Below are positions 54,080-64,000 of a stretch of DNA of 64,000 bases, piece by piece (position 1 is the first letter of the stretch; each line of letters starts with the position of its first letter). Under the pieces are notes generated by a model that had not been told where the DNA came from, did not search any database, and saw only the letters and a list, made by a program, of their open reading frames with translations. The DNA is from Capsicum annuum (Eukaryota > Streptophyta > Magnoliopsida > Solanales > Solanaceae). A program made the translations under genes and the position numbers. The stretch spans positions 112,504,993 through 112,568,992 of the forward strand of contig NC_061120.1 of NCBI RefSeq assembly GCF_002878395.1, in the 5' to 3' direction.

Positions 54080-56036
54080 TGTCATGACCCAAACCAGGGC
54101 CTTGTCATGATGGGTATCTCAACCCCACCATGAGCTAGAGACCCCCCCTAAGCCTAACATCCAGAACACAATAAAGATAAATAGAGGAAGACAACCCTAG
54201 ATAGAAATAAATTTAGATAAATCAAGGATAGTCTAAGAATCAAAACAACCATCCAACAAAAACTTGTCCACAAAATCCTCTAAAACTAACATACCTAATT
54301 AGGTCGGGACATGTCCCTGACTATGATAATAGAACTCTTCAATTCCCAAAATCTGAAAAAAAAAAACTAGGAAAATGGCAAAGCTTTTTAGAATATAGAG
54401 GCTCACCACTTCACAATAACTTAATAGATAACTGCACCACCTAACGCTGCACAGGGGTAACAACAAAGTCATCAGACCCGATATCATGAAATGATATAGC
54501 ATCCAAGGAGGGTTAGTGGTATAAGCACTGGAATATAACTTGGGGAAAGTGATAAAATAATGCCATGTACAAATTAGTCAAACCACATGAACACATTCAT
54601 ATATACATATATAAGATATTGGGATAGAGTATAGGGTCATGAACATTAGAGTTTTAAACCATTAACCTAGAATGTGTCGCTCAATCTTGCCCAAGGGAGT
54701 CCACTGGCTATATGGGTTTTGCTTTTGCTGCTAAAAGGTCCCCACAGTATATAGGCGCACAAATTAAGGAGATCTAAGAAAGATCCAAAGCCACCAAGGC
54801 TCCAAAAATTCCAAGAATATATATATTATGTGAACCATGCATATGGTCATATAGATCCCCACGTTGGAAAATATGATTTCTATTATTGGTCCAACCGAAA
54901 CCTCCACCTTTACACCGAGCTACCCAACCCCTTTAAAGCTTAAATTAAAACATTTGCACATAATCCCATATATTAACCTAGGATTCATTTATTAAGGCAT
55001 TTACCATTTGGTATCATCATACCAATTATGCTTGCAAGATAAATCCAATTATGTCATTCCAAACCAATGAACCAATTTGACTCCCAAGTGTCCTTTTAAA
55101 AATCCAAACTATGCACACCAAGACCTTTCAAATCCATTTATATCCATTTGTCCATAAATGTAATGCAACCATTCCAAAATTAAGTCGAACCATGAAAATT
55201 CTATATTTAAAACCAAAGGTCACGAAGGTAGGTTGGGGTTATTACCATTATTAATCCAAAATCCAAAAAATTAGGAAAACCCATGTTCCCCATTCCAAAT
55301 TACCATAAAATTGAGCACATTCAATCCCAAAAACTATTTATCAAACATGAATGATACATTCAAAGCATGGGAAAATAATTCTAATAGTAAACAACTAAAA
55401 GCCCTCAACCTAATTTCAAACCCATAATCAAATCACATGAAAAATGACTAAAACATATGCCTTTATAAAAAATATAAAATTAGGAATGAGAGACATGCCT
55501 GGAACACCAAAGAATTTGGAGAGAAATAGTAAATTAGGACCTAGATGTTTAATCCCTTAAAATGCCTAGCTTTCTCTTGCTTTGGGGAGTTTAAAAGGAG
55601 AGGAGTGAATTTGATTAACTTATGTTAATAGGGTCTCTTAGATGTTTTAAGTTCATGGATAAATTTTATAGAAAGAAAAAGACCAAATTACCCTTAATTA
55701 AAAATATGCAAGAAAAATAGCTCCCAGTCATTGCGGGTCAGGTACCGACTCGTGATAACTATCACGAGTCATTGCCTGGACTCATGGCTTGAGCAACAAC
55801 TTTAGGTATTCACACTATTTTGGTCACAATTCCCTCACCACAACTCGTACCTTACCTTATGGCTCGTGTTGTCTAGTCGTGATCACGATAGTGAACTAGG
55901 GAAACCTTTACTGATAAGGCAATGAGTGGCACCGTACAACTCATAATGAGTGGTAATGACTCATCACCTAAGTCATTACTTGGGAAGTTCTCAATTTTAC
56001 TTCAAGAAATCAAAGTCCAAAACCTAGGGTATTACA
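54080..56036 (-). repeat. 3' LTR of a second minus-strand Tekay-like element
   Basis: 1,957 bases. On the minus strand it starts TGTAATACCCTAGG at 56036 and ends GGGTCATGACA at 54080. A purine-rich tract (AAGGAGGATATTAA) precedes the start. Palindromic actcgtgat / gtcgtgatcac motifs cluster at 55735-55995, at the 5' end of the LTR. The partner LTR is right of the window. Confidence 0.8.
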
Positions 56037-56320
56037 TTAATATCCTCCTTAGGATTATTCATCCCGAATAAGGAGTCAGGGCATTTTTAGCACAAAAACA
56101 AGAAGAAATGGAAACAGAATCCAAGGAAAAATTTCAAAATACCATAAGAATAATAATGAAAACCATACCTCAAGAATCTTTATCCAAGGTTGGGAGCATG
56201 AACAGGTACTTGGCCTTTATATCTTCCTCAGTTTCCTAAGTAACTTCTTACACCTTTTGATTCCTCCAAAGCACCTATCAAAAGTTATATCCTTAGTCCT
56301 CAACATACGATATTTTCTAT
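56037..56320 (-). pseudogene. Post-integrase region / remnant chromodomain of the second Tekay-like element
   Basis: Short broken frames. Wording such as EVTYETEEDIKAKYLF near 56250-56200 resembles the chromodomain end of Tekay integrases. Stops throughout. Confidence 0.5.
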
Positions 56321-56741
56321 CTAATATCTCAATAGGGAACTACTCGTAAGATAGTTTGAATTAATAATACCAACATCCTCCACAGGGATAATCAAAGAGG
56401 AATTACCCACACACTTTTTTAGTAAAGACACATGGAAAACAAGATGAATAGAACCCAAACTTTTAAGAAAATCCAACTCATAAGAAACATTCCCAATTCT
56501 CCTCACGATATGATATGGATCCACATAACAAGTATTAAGCTTCCCTTTCTTCCCAAACCTCATGACCCCTTTCGTAGACACCTTCGGGAATACCCAATCA
56601 CCGATGTCAAACTCCAATTCCCTTAGCCTCACATCCATAGAAGACTTTTGGTGACTTTGAGAAGTATTAAGTATTTATCTAATCACCTACACCTTCTCTA
56701 TGGCCCGATGAACCAAGTCAGGACCAAACAACCTAGTTTTA
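56321..56741 (-). pseudogene. Integrase C-terminus of the second Tekay-like element
   Basis: 106-codon frame 56638-56321: MDVRLRELEFDIGDWVFPKV, GVMRFGKKGKL, then GNVSYELDFLKS and HLVFHVSLLKKC. Just upstream, FGPDLVHRAIEKV is readable near 56730-56690. This is the GPY/F-type end of a chromovirus integrase. The gene is split by the element at 56742-62294, and the upstream half resumes at 62300. Confidence 0.85.
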
Positions 56742-58274
56742 TGATATGTGAGCAGATGCTAACATATTTGAGGTTTTTAACTGAGAATAATTGCAAAGTC
56801 TTAAGAAAATTTTGTCATTTTTTATTGTTTTATATTTGATTTTGCAATGGAAATCAAGATGCAAGAAAACCAACAATGATGGAAGTAAAAGAGTTGAAAT
56901 CTGAAGCAAATAGAAGAGAAGTGTGGCTAGCGACATTCTTGATAAGCCGTCAGCACTTTGATAGGTTATCAAATTTATCATCAGCCTTAAACAGAGAATG
57001 GGATTCAGTTGGAAGAAGTGACAATGATATATGATAAGCCGCCAGCCTTGTGATAAGCCATTAGAGTCTCCATCAACCTTAGACAAAAAATGGGAGCTGA
57101 GGTGGAGAAGTGACGATATTGTCTGATATGTTATCACAGTTTTGATAAGCCATCAGGATTCACCATTATTCTTAAACAAAAATTGTCAAAATTGAAGAGG
57201 AGCTAACGATATCTGTGATAACTCATCAGCCTCCTGATAAGGCGTCACGCTTGTTATCACCTAATTCGAGAAGAACACTATACTTTGTGATTTTGTTTTC
57301 ATAATTAGGCTGAACTATTTACAATATTGTTTAGGGTTTTGTTAGAGGCTGAACATCTTAAACTTATTCCAAAGGAAAAGACACCTCTCTTTGGGGCTCT
57401 TAACTTTGAATTATTTTTCTACTATTTGATTTGGTTGTGGGAATTTTCTCTTAAACTTAGAAGAGAGTCAACTTCATACTTCATCTTTTGTAAGTTTAGT
57501 TACTTTGAATGATGAATATAATTGTTGCTATCTCTTTCTTTTTCATGTGGAACTAAAACCCACAACTAGGGTTGTGGGATCTATGATTATTCCTCCATGG
57601 ATTTAATATTTGGTTAGGGTTCGAGTGATTGTGGAAACATCTTGATAATTCTTTTATATTAATTATATTCTGCTAATTGCAAAATATAGGCCTTGCTTAC
57701 TGTTGATTTGCTTGAGATAAGAAACCAACCCTAGTAAGAAGTAAATTATCAATGAGGATTTGGGAAGGTTAAGTTCTCATCTAATGATTAATGTTGTAAC
57801 AAGATTGATCAGCTCAAGATAAAATCGGTATGAATAGAATGCTTTCCTAAGTTTGAGAGAATTAGGGAGTTTAACATCTAGGTAGGTTGAGAAACACTTA
57901 GATAGACTGTTGAAACTGATAATTTAGTGTTTTTCATAAGTCACGAGATTCCAATACTACAACTGTTATTCAATAGAGGATTACTATCATAGTGATCACA
58001 ACTCTAGTTTCTCTATATCATTTATTTGAAATATTGCAGTTTAAGATTTGAGTTCTAAGGCGAATTGAAGTGTTAATAACTTTTGTTCAATAATTAAAGA
58101 CCCTCATTTGTCTTTTCGTGCTAGTTGTTTGAACCTAACTTGTAGCTTTAGTTTCAAACTAGTTAATCGCCACTTATATTATTCCTTGTGGATTTGACCC
58201 CGACTCTAAAGTTGGGTAAATATATTGACGACGACTGCCTTGCACTAAATTAACGTGTAAGTTAAGCATTATCA
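56742..58274 (+). repeat. 5' LTR of the non-autonomous element
   Basis: Starts tgatatgtgagcagatgc. It contains repeated gataagccgtcag motifs (56940-57250) and an Athila-type U5 end (gatttgaccccgactctaaagttgggt near 58192), then gcattatca. Confidence 0.85.
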
Positions 58275-58278
58275 AGAA

Positions 58279-58297
58279 TGGCACCGTTTTCGGAGAA
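58279..58297 (+). other. Primer binding site of the non-autonomous element
   Basis: tggcaccgttttcggagaa, a mutated form of the Athila tRNA-Asp site TGGCGCCGTTGCCGGGGA, 4 bases after the LTR end. Confidence 0.75.
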
Positions 58298-58844
58298 CAA
58301 TTTGGTGTATTGAGTTGGTTTGGAATTTTAGCCTACTTGTTTGAATTTAAACTTGTAAATATTTTCTTAATTTATTTTTTTTATTTTCTTTTGTTTTTAT
58401 TTTTCTCATACCTTTTTTGAGATGTCATCCTGGATAGATGTTCTTTTTGAATAATGATGATTTTTGAGACGATCTTGTTATTATTGTGGGGGGGGGGCAT
58501 ATTTTGAGGCTTGCTATCTAGATTTACCTGGAAGTGCATGGACGGGACCTCCACAATATGATCCAGATACTATCCTACTTACTGTAACTTGGTGTTTGGC
58601 TTGTAGTCAAAGTGATCATACTGAAGATATGTGTGCTTTCATGATTAAAGCAAACAAATTGATGAAATGAATTTTAGAGAATCAAGAACAACTGTGGGCA
58701 GAGATAAAATATTTACCACTCTCACCATGTTTATAGTGTCCAAACAAAGAAGAGTGTGAGGGGGACATTAGCCAATTTGAGAAGAAAACTCAAGAATCGC
58801 AACCACTTAATTGTCATCTTGATCTTGAGACTGACATTGAGAAG
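58298..58844 (+). pseudogene. Leader and N-terminal coding remnant of the non-autonomous element
   Basis: Contains a run of ten G at 58488-58497 and a 68-codon frame at 58464-58670 (RRSCYYCGGGAYFEACY, then TWCLACSQSDHTEDMCAFMI). Cysteine pairs give a zinc-finger flavour, but the spacing matches no family I know. The poly-G makes the frame uncertain. Confidence 0.35.
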
Positions 58845-59192
58845 GTGAATAAAAGTGAGTGTGTAGTAGATAGTGTAAATTTTAAAGTAGAATTATTTGG
58901 GCCTCACTCGAAGCATTTTTCCATATTATGTTTAGATGATATCTGGTTTGTAAAATCATCTAAAATAGTGGAAGAGTGTGAAGATGAGGAACAAAAATCC
59001 TATATTCTTTATTTTACACTTAATAAGCAACATAAAAACACACCTCACTTTAAGGTCGAGTGGTTTACCATGCTCAATCCATTACTTGACTTCTTAATTT
59101 TTGTACCACCCCCTTATGATCGAGGAAAGAAGATGGACTATAAGTTGGGGGTGAAATTCATATCCTCAAGGTGGAGGAAAAAGTTGAGTTAG
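58845..59192 (+). CDS. Element-specific ORF, 115 residues
   Basis: Starts MNKSECVVDSVNFKVELFGP, with a probable in-frame upstream part from about 58740 (EECEGDISQFEKKTQES). It continues HSKHFSILCLDDIWF, EECEDEEQKSYILYF, a VEWFTMLNPLLDFLIFVPPP hydrophobic stretch, then DYKLGVKFISSRWRKKLS. I recall similar ORFs in non-autonomous Athila-related elements of Solanaceae but know no function. The ORF ends at the conserved post-pol motif, in the place where pol ends in full elements. It might be a shortened structural protein or a remnant. Confidence 0.45.
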   Translation: MNKSECVVDSVNFKVELFGPHSKHFSILCLDDIWFVKSSKIVEECEDEEQKSYILYFTLNKQHKNTPHFKVEWFTMLNPLLDFLIFVPPPYDRGKKMDYKLGVKFISSRWRKKLS

Positions 59193-59240
59193 GTCATGCC
59201 ATGACATCAAATCAGGCGCTGCTGGGGAGTCAACCTAGGG
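59193..59240 (+). other. Conserved post-pol motif, copy 4
   Basis: GTCATGCCATGAC, then ATCAAATCAGGCGCTGCTGG, then GGAGTCAACC. It is kept although the element has no pol. Confidence 0.65.
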
Positions 59241-60747
59241 TATTTTGTTGTTTGTATTCGTATTATGTAATTGACATCAGATCTTTGTAACCAGGGTGCC
59301 ACAGGTATGTTTCTAACTCTCTTGTTTTGGTTTGACGCATTGGGGATATTGAATGATTTTCAGTTGAAGGTGGGACTACTTGTGGGTGTTGATGTCTTCT
59401 TGGAGCTTTTGTTGTCGTGCCTCTTTTCCCCGGAGTCTTGTCCTAGTAAAGCCGGTATGTTTAGGAGTATTGTGATTTGTGGTAAAATGTTGTAGTTGAC
59501 TAGGAGAAATACAAGTACCTTAGGCAGTTAACATATTTTTGTTGATTTTTGAACACCTCTCCAATGGTTTGTTTTATAAATATGTGATATGCATTCATGT
59601 TTGACCACTGTGCATCTTGTTATGGCATTAATACTAGGAACATGATAATCACTGCTAACAATTACATGAACCGAATGGGTAGTAGCTTGCGATTTACCTT
59701 TGTGCCATATGTGTGTGAGATACTACTTAATTCCCATTGTGTGTTAAATTTAGAACTTGCCTGGTTGGTCTTGCCTTGGTTATAGGATATAGATTAGGAA
59801 AGGATCATAGGTCGTTGTTGATATTAGTCCACTTTTAGCCTAAATGACTTTCCATTTGTGAATAATATCCCTTGATCCTAATTTTGAGCGTACATGCCTA
59901 TTCTTTTTATTATACCTATCACCTTTCCATTTGTATCACAATGAACCTATTTTGGCCCTGGTCCTCCTTGGACATTGTGCACTTTAACTTAGGCAAATAG
60001 ACTTAGTTGAGGGTGGCTATCATAGGGGTGCGTGATGTAAAGAGATGATTAATAAAGGTAATAAATCAAAAAAAAAATGCAAGGCTGGGTGTGGTAGAAA
60101 AAGAATGAGAAAGAAAAATTGTGAAAATAAATAAATAAATAAAAATTGCACCTAGCTTAAATGTGCTTTAATCAAGAAAGGGAGAAATAAGGTAAAGGTT
60201 GATAAGTGAGACCCTAAAAATAGTGTAGTGCCAAGGAGGCTTAGTTACTTTAAATATCCTTGTTATCATACCAGCTCCTAGCCTACATTACAAGCCAAAG
60301 AGAAGACCTATAGTGATCCTAGCTGACCTGTCTAAAAGTCTTGGTAATGAAACTAAGGGCAAGCCTCTGGTATTCGGCATACATTGATTGGAACTTTATT
60401 TTGAGAGTGAGTGTTTGGTGATTGTCCCCATTGTTACATATGTAATGTCTGATATAAGTGAAGTGGGACTTTTTTGTAGTGAGGGCACACTGGTTACGTT
60501 GCTAGTTGCTAACTTATTTGGATAGTGTAAGCTTGATACATGAATGGTTGTTATTGCTGAATTGATGCCATAGCTTGATTACCGTGTGTCCCATTGTTGT
60601 TCTTCAGTAGCATACACAGTTGATTTGGAATTAATTGACCTTAGAGAAGGTACAGATGGTTTTGAGATAATATAGATGCTTAACTGCCAAATGTACTTTG
60701 TATCAACTTGGTTGTGTTTTAGTTGCTTAAGGACAAACAATTGTTTT
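59241..60747 (+). other. Non-coding 3' region of the non-autonomous element
   Basis: About 1.5 kb, no convincing coding sequence. It includes a short ttgtaaccagggtgccacaggt string near 59286 and low-complexity A-rich sequence at 60065-60145. Confidence 0.5.
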
Positions 60748-60760
60748 AAGTTGAGGGTGT
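60748..60760 (+). other. Polypurine tract of the non-autonomous element
   Basis: aagttgagggtgt immediately before the 3' LTR start at 60761, in the expected place for plus-strand priming. Confidence 0.55.
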
Positions 60761-62294
60761 TGATGCGTGAGCAGATGCTAACATATTTTAGGCTTTTAAC
60801 TAAGAATAATTGTAAAGTCGTAAGCAACTTTTGTCGTTTTTGATTTTTTTATCTTTAATTTTGCAGTGGAAGTCAAGATGCAAGAGAACCAACAATGATG
60901 GAAGTAAAAGAGTTGAAATCTGAAGCAAATAGAAGAGAAGTGTGGCTGACGACATTTTGTGACAAGTCGTCAGCACTCTGATAGGTTATCAGCTTCATCG
61001 TTAGCCTTAAACAGAGAATGGGATTCAGTTGAAAGATATGATGATGACATGTGATAATCCATCAGCCTTGTGATAAGCCATCAAAGTTATCGTTAGGCTT
61101 AGACAGAACATGGGAGCTGAGGTGGAGAAGTGACGACATTATTTGATATGTCATCACAGTTTTGATGAGCCGTTGGGATTCACCGTCAACCTTAATCAGA
61201 AATTGTCAAAATTGAAGAGGAGCTAACGACATCCGTGATAAGTTATCAACCTCCTAACAAGGCGTCACGCATGTCGTCACCTAATCCGAGAAGAATACTG
61301 AATTCTGTGATTTTGTTTTTATAATTAGGATGAACTATTTAAAGTATTGTTTAGGTTTTCTTAGAGGATGAACATAAACTTATTCCAAAGGAAAAGACAC
61401 CTCTCTTTGGGGCTCTTAACTTAAAATTCAATTTTCTACTCTTTGATTTGGTTATGGGAATTTTCTCTTGAACTTGGAAGAGAATCAACTTCATACTTCA
61501 TCTTTTGTAAGTTTAATTACTTTGAATGATGAATATAGTTGTTGCTATCTCTTTATTTCTCATGTAGAACTAAAATCCACTACTAGGGTTGTGGGATCTA
61601 TGATTATTCCTCCATGGATTTAATATTTGGTTAGGGTTCGAGTGATTGTGGAAACATCTTGATAATTCTTTTGTATTAATTATTTTCTGTTGGTTGCAAA
61701 AAATAGGCCTTGCTTACTGTTAATTTGCTTGAGATAAGAAATCAACCCTAGTAAGAAGTGAATTATCAATGAGGATTTGGGAAGGTTAAGTTCTCATCTA
61801 ATGATTAATGTTGTAACAAGATTGATCAACTCGAGATAAATTCAGTATGGATAGAATACTTTCCTAAGTTCGAAAGAATTAGGTAGTTCAACATCTAGGT
61901 AGGTTGAGAAATACTTAGATGGACTGTCGAAATTGATAATTTGGTGTTTCCCATAAGTCACGAGAATCTAATACTACAACTGTTATTCAATGAAGGATTA
62001 CTAATCATAGTGATTACAACTCTAATTTCTCTATATCATTGATTTGAAATATTGCAGTTTAAGATTTGAGTTCTAAGGCGAATTGAAGTGTTAATAACTA
62101 TTGTTCAATTATTAAAGACCTCCATTTTGTCTTTTCGTTCTAGTTGTTTGAATCTAACTTGTAGCTTTAGTTTCAAACTAGTTTAATCGTCACTCATATT
62201 GTTCCCTATGGATTTGGCCCTGACTCCAAAGTTGGGTAAATATATTAACGACGACCGCCTTGCACTAAATTGATGTGTAAGTTGAGTGTTATCA
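60761..62294 (+). repeat. 3' LTR of the non-autonomous element
   Basis: Copy of 56742-58274 with scattered substitutions and small indels. It ends gtgttatca at 62294, followed by tttca. Confidence 0.85.
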
Positions 62295-63200
62295 TTTCAC
62301 CAAACTCAAACCACCCAATAAGAGACCTATACCTCCTACCATAATTACCTTTAAAAAAGTCATTCCAATACTTGAGTAATAACTATTATTGTAAGCAAAC
62401 TCAATGAGAAGTAAGTGTTCAGCCCAACTTTCCTTAAAATCAACTACAAAGGCCCTTAGCATATCCTCCAAAGTCTGAATAGTTTGTTATGCTTGTCCAT
62501 GCATTCGAGGGTGAAAATGGTGCTAAGGTTCACTTAACAATCTCTTGTTTAAATAGCTTGGCATAATCTTTTCCAGAGTAGTTAGTCCTCACAGGCAAGA
62601 AGTGAGCAGACTTAGTTGTTCTATCCACAATGACCCAAATAGAGTCATACTAATTATGAGATTACGAATGAAACATAACAAAATCCATGTTAATCATCTC
62701 CCACTTCCACATAGGCAACTCTATCTCTTAAGACATGCCACCAGGCCTCAAGTTCTCTAACTTAACTTGTTGATAGACCATACACTTAGCTACAAAATTT
62801 GCCACATCTCTCTTTATATTGTTCCACCAATAGATCTCCTTCAAGTCATGGTACATCTTAGTCAAATCTGAATGAAATTTATATCTATACTAGTGGGCCT
62901 CAATCAAAATCCTTTCTCATAGCCCATCAACATCAGGAACATATAATCTGCCTTAGTACCTCGGAATGCCATCTTACCCAATTTTGAATGCCATAACTAT
63001 TTGCTAACCCACATCATCCTTATTCTGCATATTTATAGGATCCAAAGCCTATTTCTCCTTTATCTCAACACCAAAAGATGATTTCACCACTTCTTGAACA
63101 ATTACTCCCTTATCCTTAGAGTCCAAGAGATGGACTTCTAAGTTAGCTAACCTATGAATGTCCTTCATCAACCCTTTTTCTCCTCATCAATATATGATAA
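62295..63200 (-). pseudogene. Integrase N-terminal and core part of the second Tekay-like element
   Basis: Minus-strand frames give the zinc-finger region (EAHYYRYKFH-like with KMYHDLKEIYWWNNIKRD, then FVAKCMVYQQVK), the first core motif (WEMINMDFVMF), then VIVDRTTKSAHFLPVRTNYS. The second catalytic segment is not readable. Near 62380-62300 it reads YYGRRYRSLIGWFEFGE-like and then breaks at the inserted element. Many stops. Confidence 0.75.
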
Positions 63201-63634
63201 GATCCCCATACACAACCTACTAAGAGCATCATCAACAATATTAGCTTAACTTGGATGGTATTCAAGGATCATGTTATAATCCTTAAGCAATTCGAGCCAC
63301 CGCCTCTGCTTGAGATTTAATTCCTTCTGAGTAAACATATACTACAAGCTCTTATAGTCTAAGTAGATATCCATGTGCACCCCGTACATGTAATAAAGCC
63401 AAGTCTTCGAAGCAAAAACCACATCCGTCAACTCTAGATCGTGAGTTGGGTAATTCATTTCATGAACCTTAAGTTTCCTAGAAGCATATGCCATAACATT
63501 ATCATGCTTCTCAAAATACAACCCAACTCTACATGGGATGGATCTCAATACACTACAAATCCATTAGTACCCTTAAGTAGGGTAAAAATTGAAGCAAAAG
63601 TCAACTTATCCTTCAATCTCTAAAAATTACCTTC
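63201..63634 (-). pseudogene. RNase H of the second Tekay-like element
   Basis: Frame 63548-63342 has NVMAYASRKLKVHEMNYPTH, then DLELTDVVFASKTWLYYMYG and DIYLDYKSL. Downstream, with stops, come [19 protein letters not shown] and ANIVDDALSRL. The Asp in the FTDHKSL-type motif reads LDYKSL, so it is shifted but present. Confidence 0.8.
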
Positions 63635-64000
63635 TCAAGCATCAAACCACAAAAACTTAACCTTCTTATGAGTCAACTTTGTCAATGGAGAAACAACAAA
63701 AGAGAAACTCACAAAAAACCTTTTATAGTATCCTACCAAACCCAAGAAGCTACTAATGTCAGTTGGAGTCGTAGGTCTGGGCCATTTCTTAACAGCCTCA
63801 ACCATCTGTGGATCCACCTTAATCCCCTTACTAGAAATAACATGCCCAAGAAAAGTTACAGAATTCAGCCAAAACTCATACTTAGAAAATTTAGCATACA
63901 ACTTTTGGTCATTAAGAGTCTGTAATATGATTCAGAGGTGATTGGAATAATCCTTCCCACTCTTACAATACACTAAGATGTCATAAATGAAGACTATAAC
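63635..64000 (-). pseudogene. Reverse transcriptase C-terminal part of the second Tekay-like element
   Basis: At the window edge the catalytic site reads FIYDILVY, so the first Asp of the usual FIDD has become Tyr. It continues LYAKFSKYEFWLNSVTFLGH-like, VISSKGIKVDPQMVEAVKKW and FLGLVGYYKRF (frame 63901-63635). The upstream RT, gag and 5' LTR lie right of the window. Confidence 0.85.

Larger units (their letters stand above)
56742..62294 (+). mobile_element. Non-autonomous Athila-related LTR retrotransposon with both LTRs
   Basis: 5,553 bases: LTR (56742-58274), 2.5-kb interior, LTR (60761-62294). The two LTRs are very similar and almost equal in length (1,533 and 1,534). The LTRs use TGAT...TATCA ends. 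It has an Athila-type primer site and a polypurine tract but no protease, RT or integrase. It is flanked by tttta and tttca, a probable 5-bp duplication with one change. It is inserted in the integrase gene of a Tekay-like element; that reading frame resumes on the other side. Confidence 0.85.

Overview
This window looks like a gene-poor, repeat-packed stretch of a large plant nuclear genome. The organism is most likely a solanaceous plant: Tekay/Del-type chromoviruses, Athila/Tat elements, an Ogre-type LTR and a solendovirus-like endogenous pararetrovirus occur together. The species cannot be fixed from sequence alone. I found no intact host gene and no tRNA, rRNA or CRISPR locus. Almost everything recognisable is mobile DNA in nested layers.

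Layout, left to right. 1-159 is the end of a minus-strand LTR. 160-1593 is a decayed plus-strand Athila/Tat gag-protease piece, followed by its 3' region with a long antisense reading region (about 2287-3600). 4057-4752 and 6959-7671 are inverted LTR-like arms around a broken plus-strand RNase H/integrase. 7672-10911 is a minus-strand Athila gag-protease-RT that starts at a tRNA-Asp-type primer site and a 1.5-kb LTR (10917-12428). 12429-15953 is the body and 3' end of an Ogre/Tat-like element. A 4.8-kb CACTA transposon (15958-20752, duplication ACT) sits exactly between that element's primer site and its roughly 5-kb LTR (20755-25261 plus 33830-34288).

Inside that LTR lies a nearly complete endogenous caulimovirid (about 25262-33829, viral sense on the minus strand). 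It has a primer site, two small ORFs, coat protein, movement protein, pol (protease, RT, RNase H; two stop codons) and a transactivator/inclusion-body protein. These are followed by a 35S-type promoter and a long leader with extra small ORFs. Two features stand out. The movement protein carries a second, catalytically dead protease-like domain at its C-terminus, just before the normal protease. Two leader ORFs are diverged tandem copies of one another.

34289-48546 is a nested stack: a plus-strand Tekay-like element whose gag is split by a solo LTR; that LTR is split by a minus-strand Tekay-like element lacking integrase; and that element's gag is split by another solo LTR. 48547-64000 is a second stack: a minus-strand Athila 3' end, entered by a minus-strand Tekay-like element, which holds a plus-strand non-autonomous Athila-related element with two near-equal LTRs (56742-62294).

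The nesting gives relative ages. The virus, the CACTA element, the solo LTRs and the non-autonomous element are late arrivals; the elements they interrupt are older and heavily mutated. LTRs of several unrelated families share one design: a cluster of short family-specific palindromic motifs directly upstream of a TATA box. All family names are read by eye from motifs and would need a profile search to confirm.
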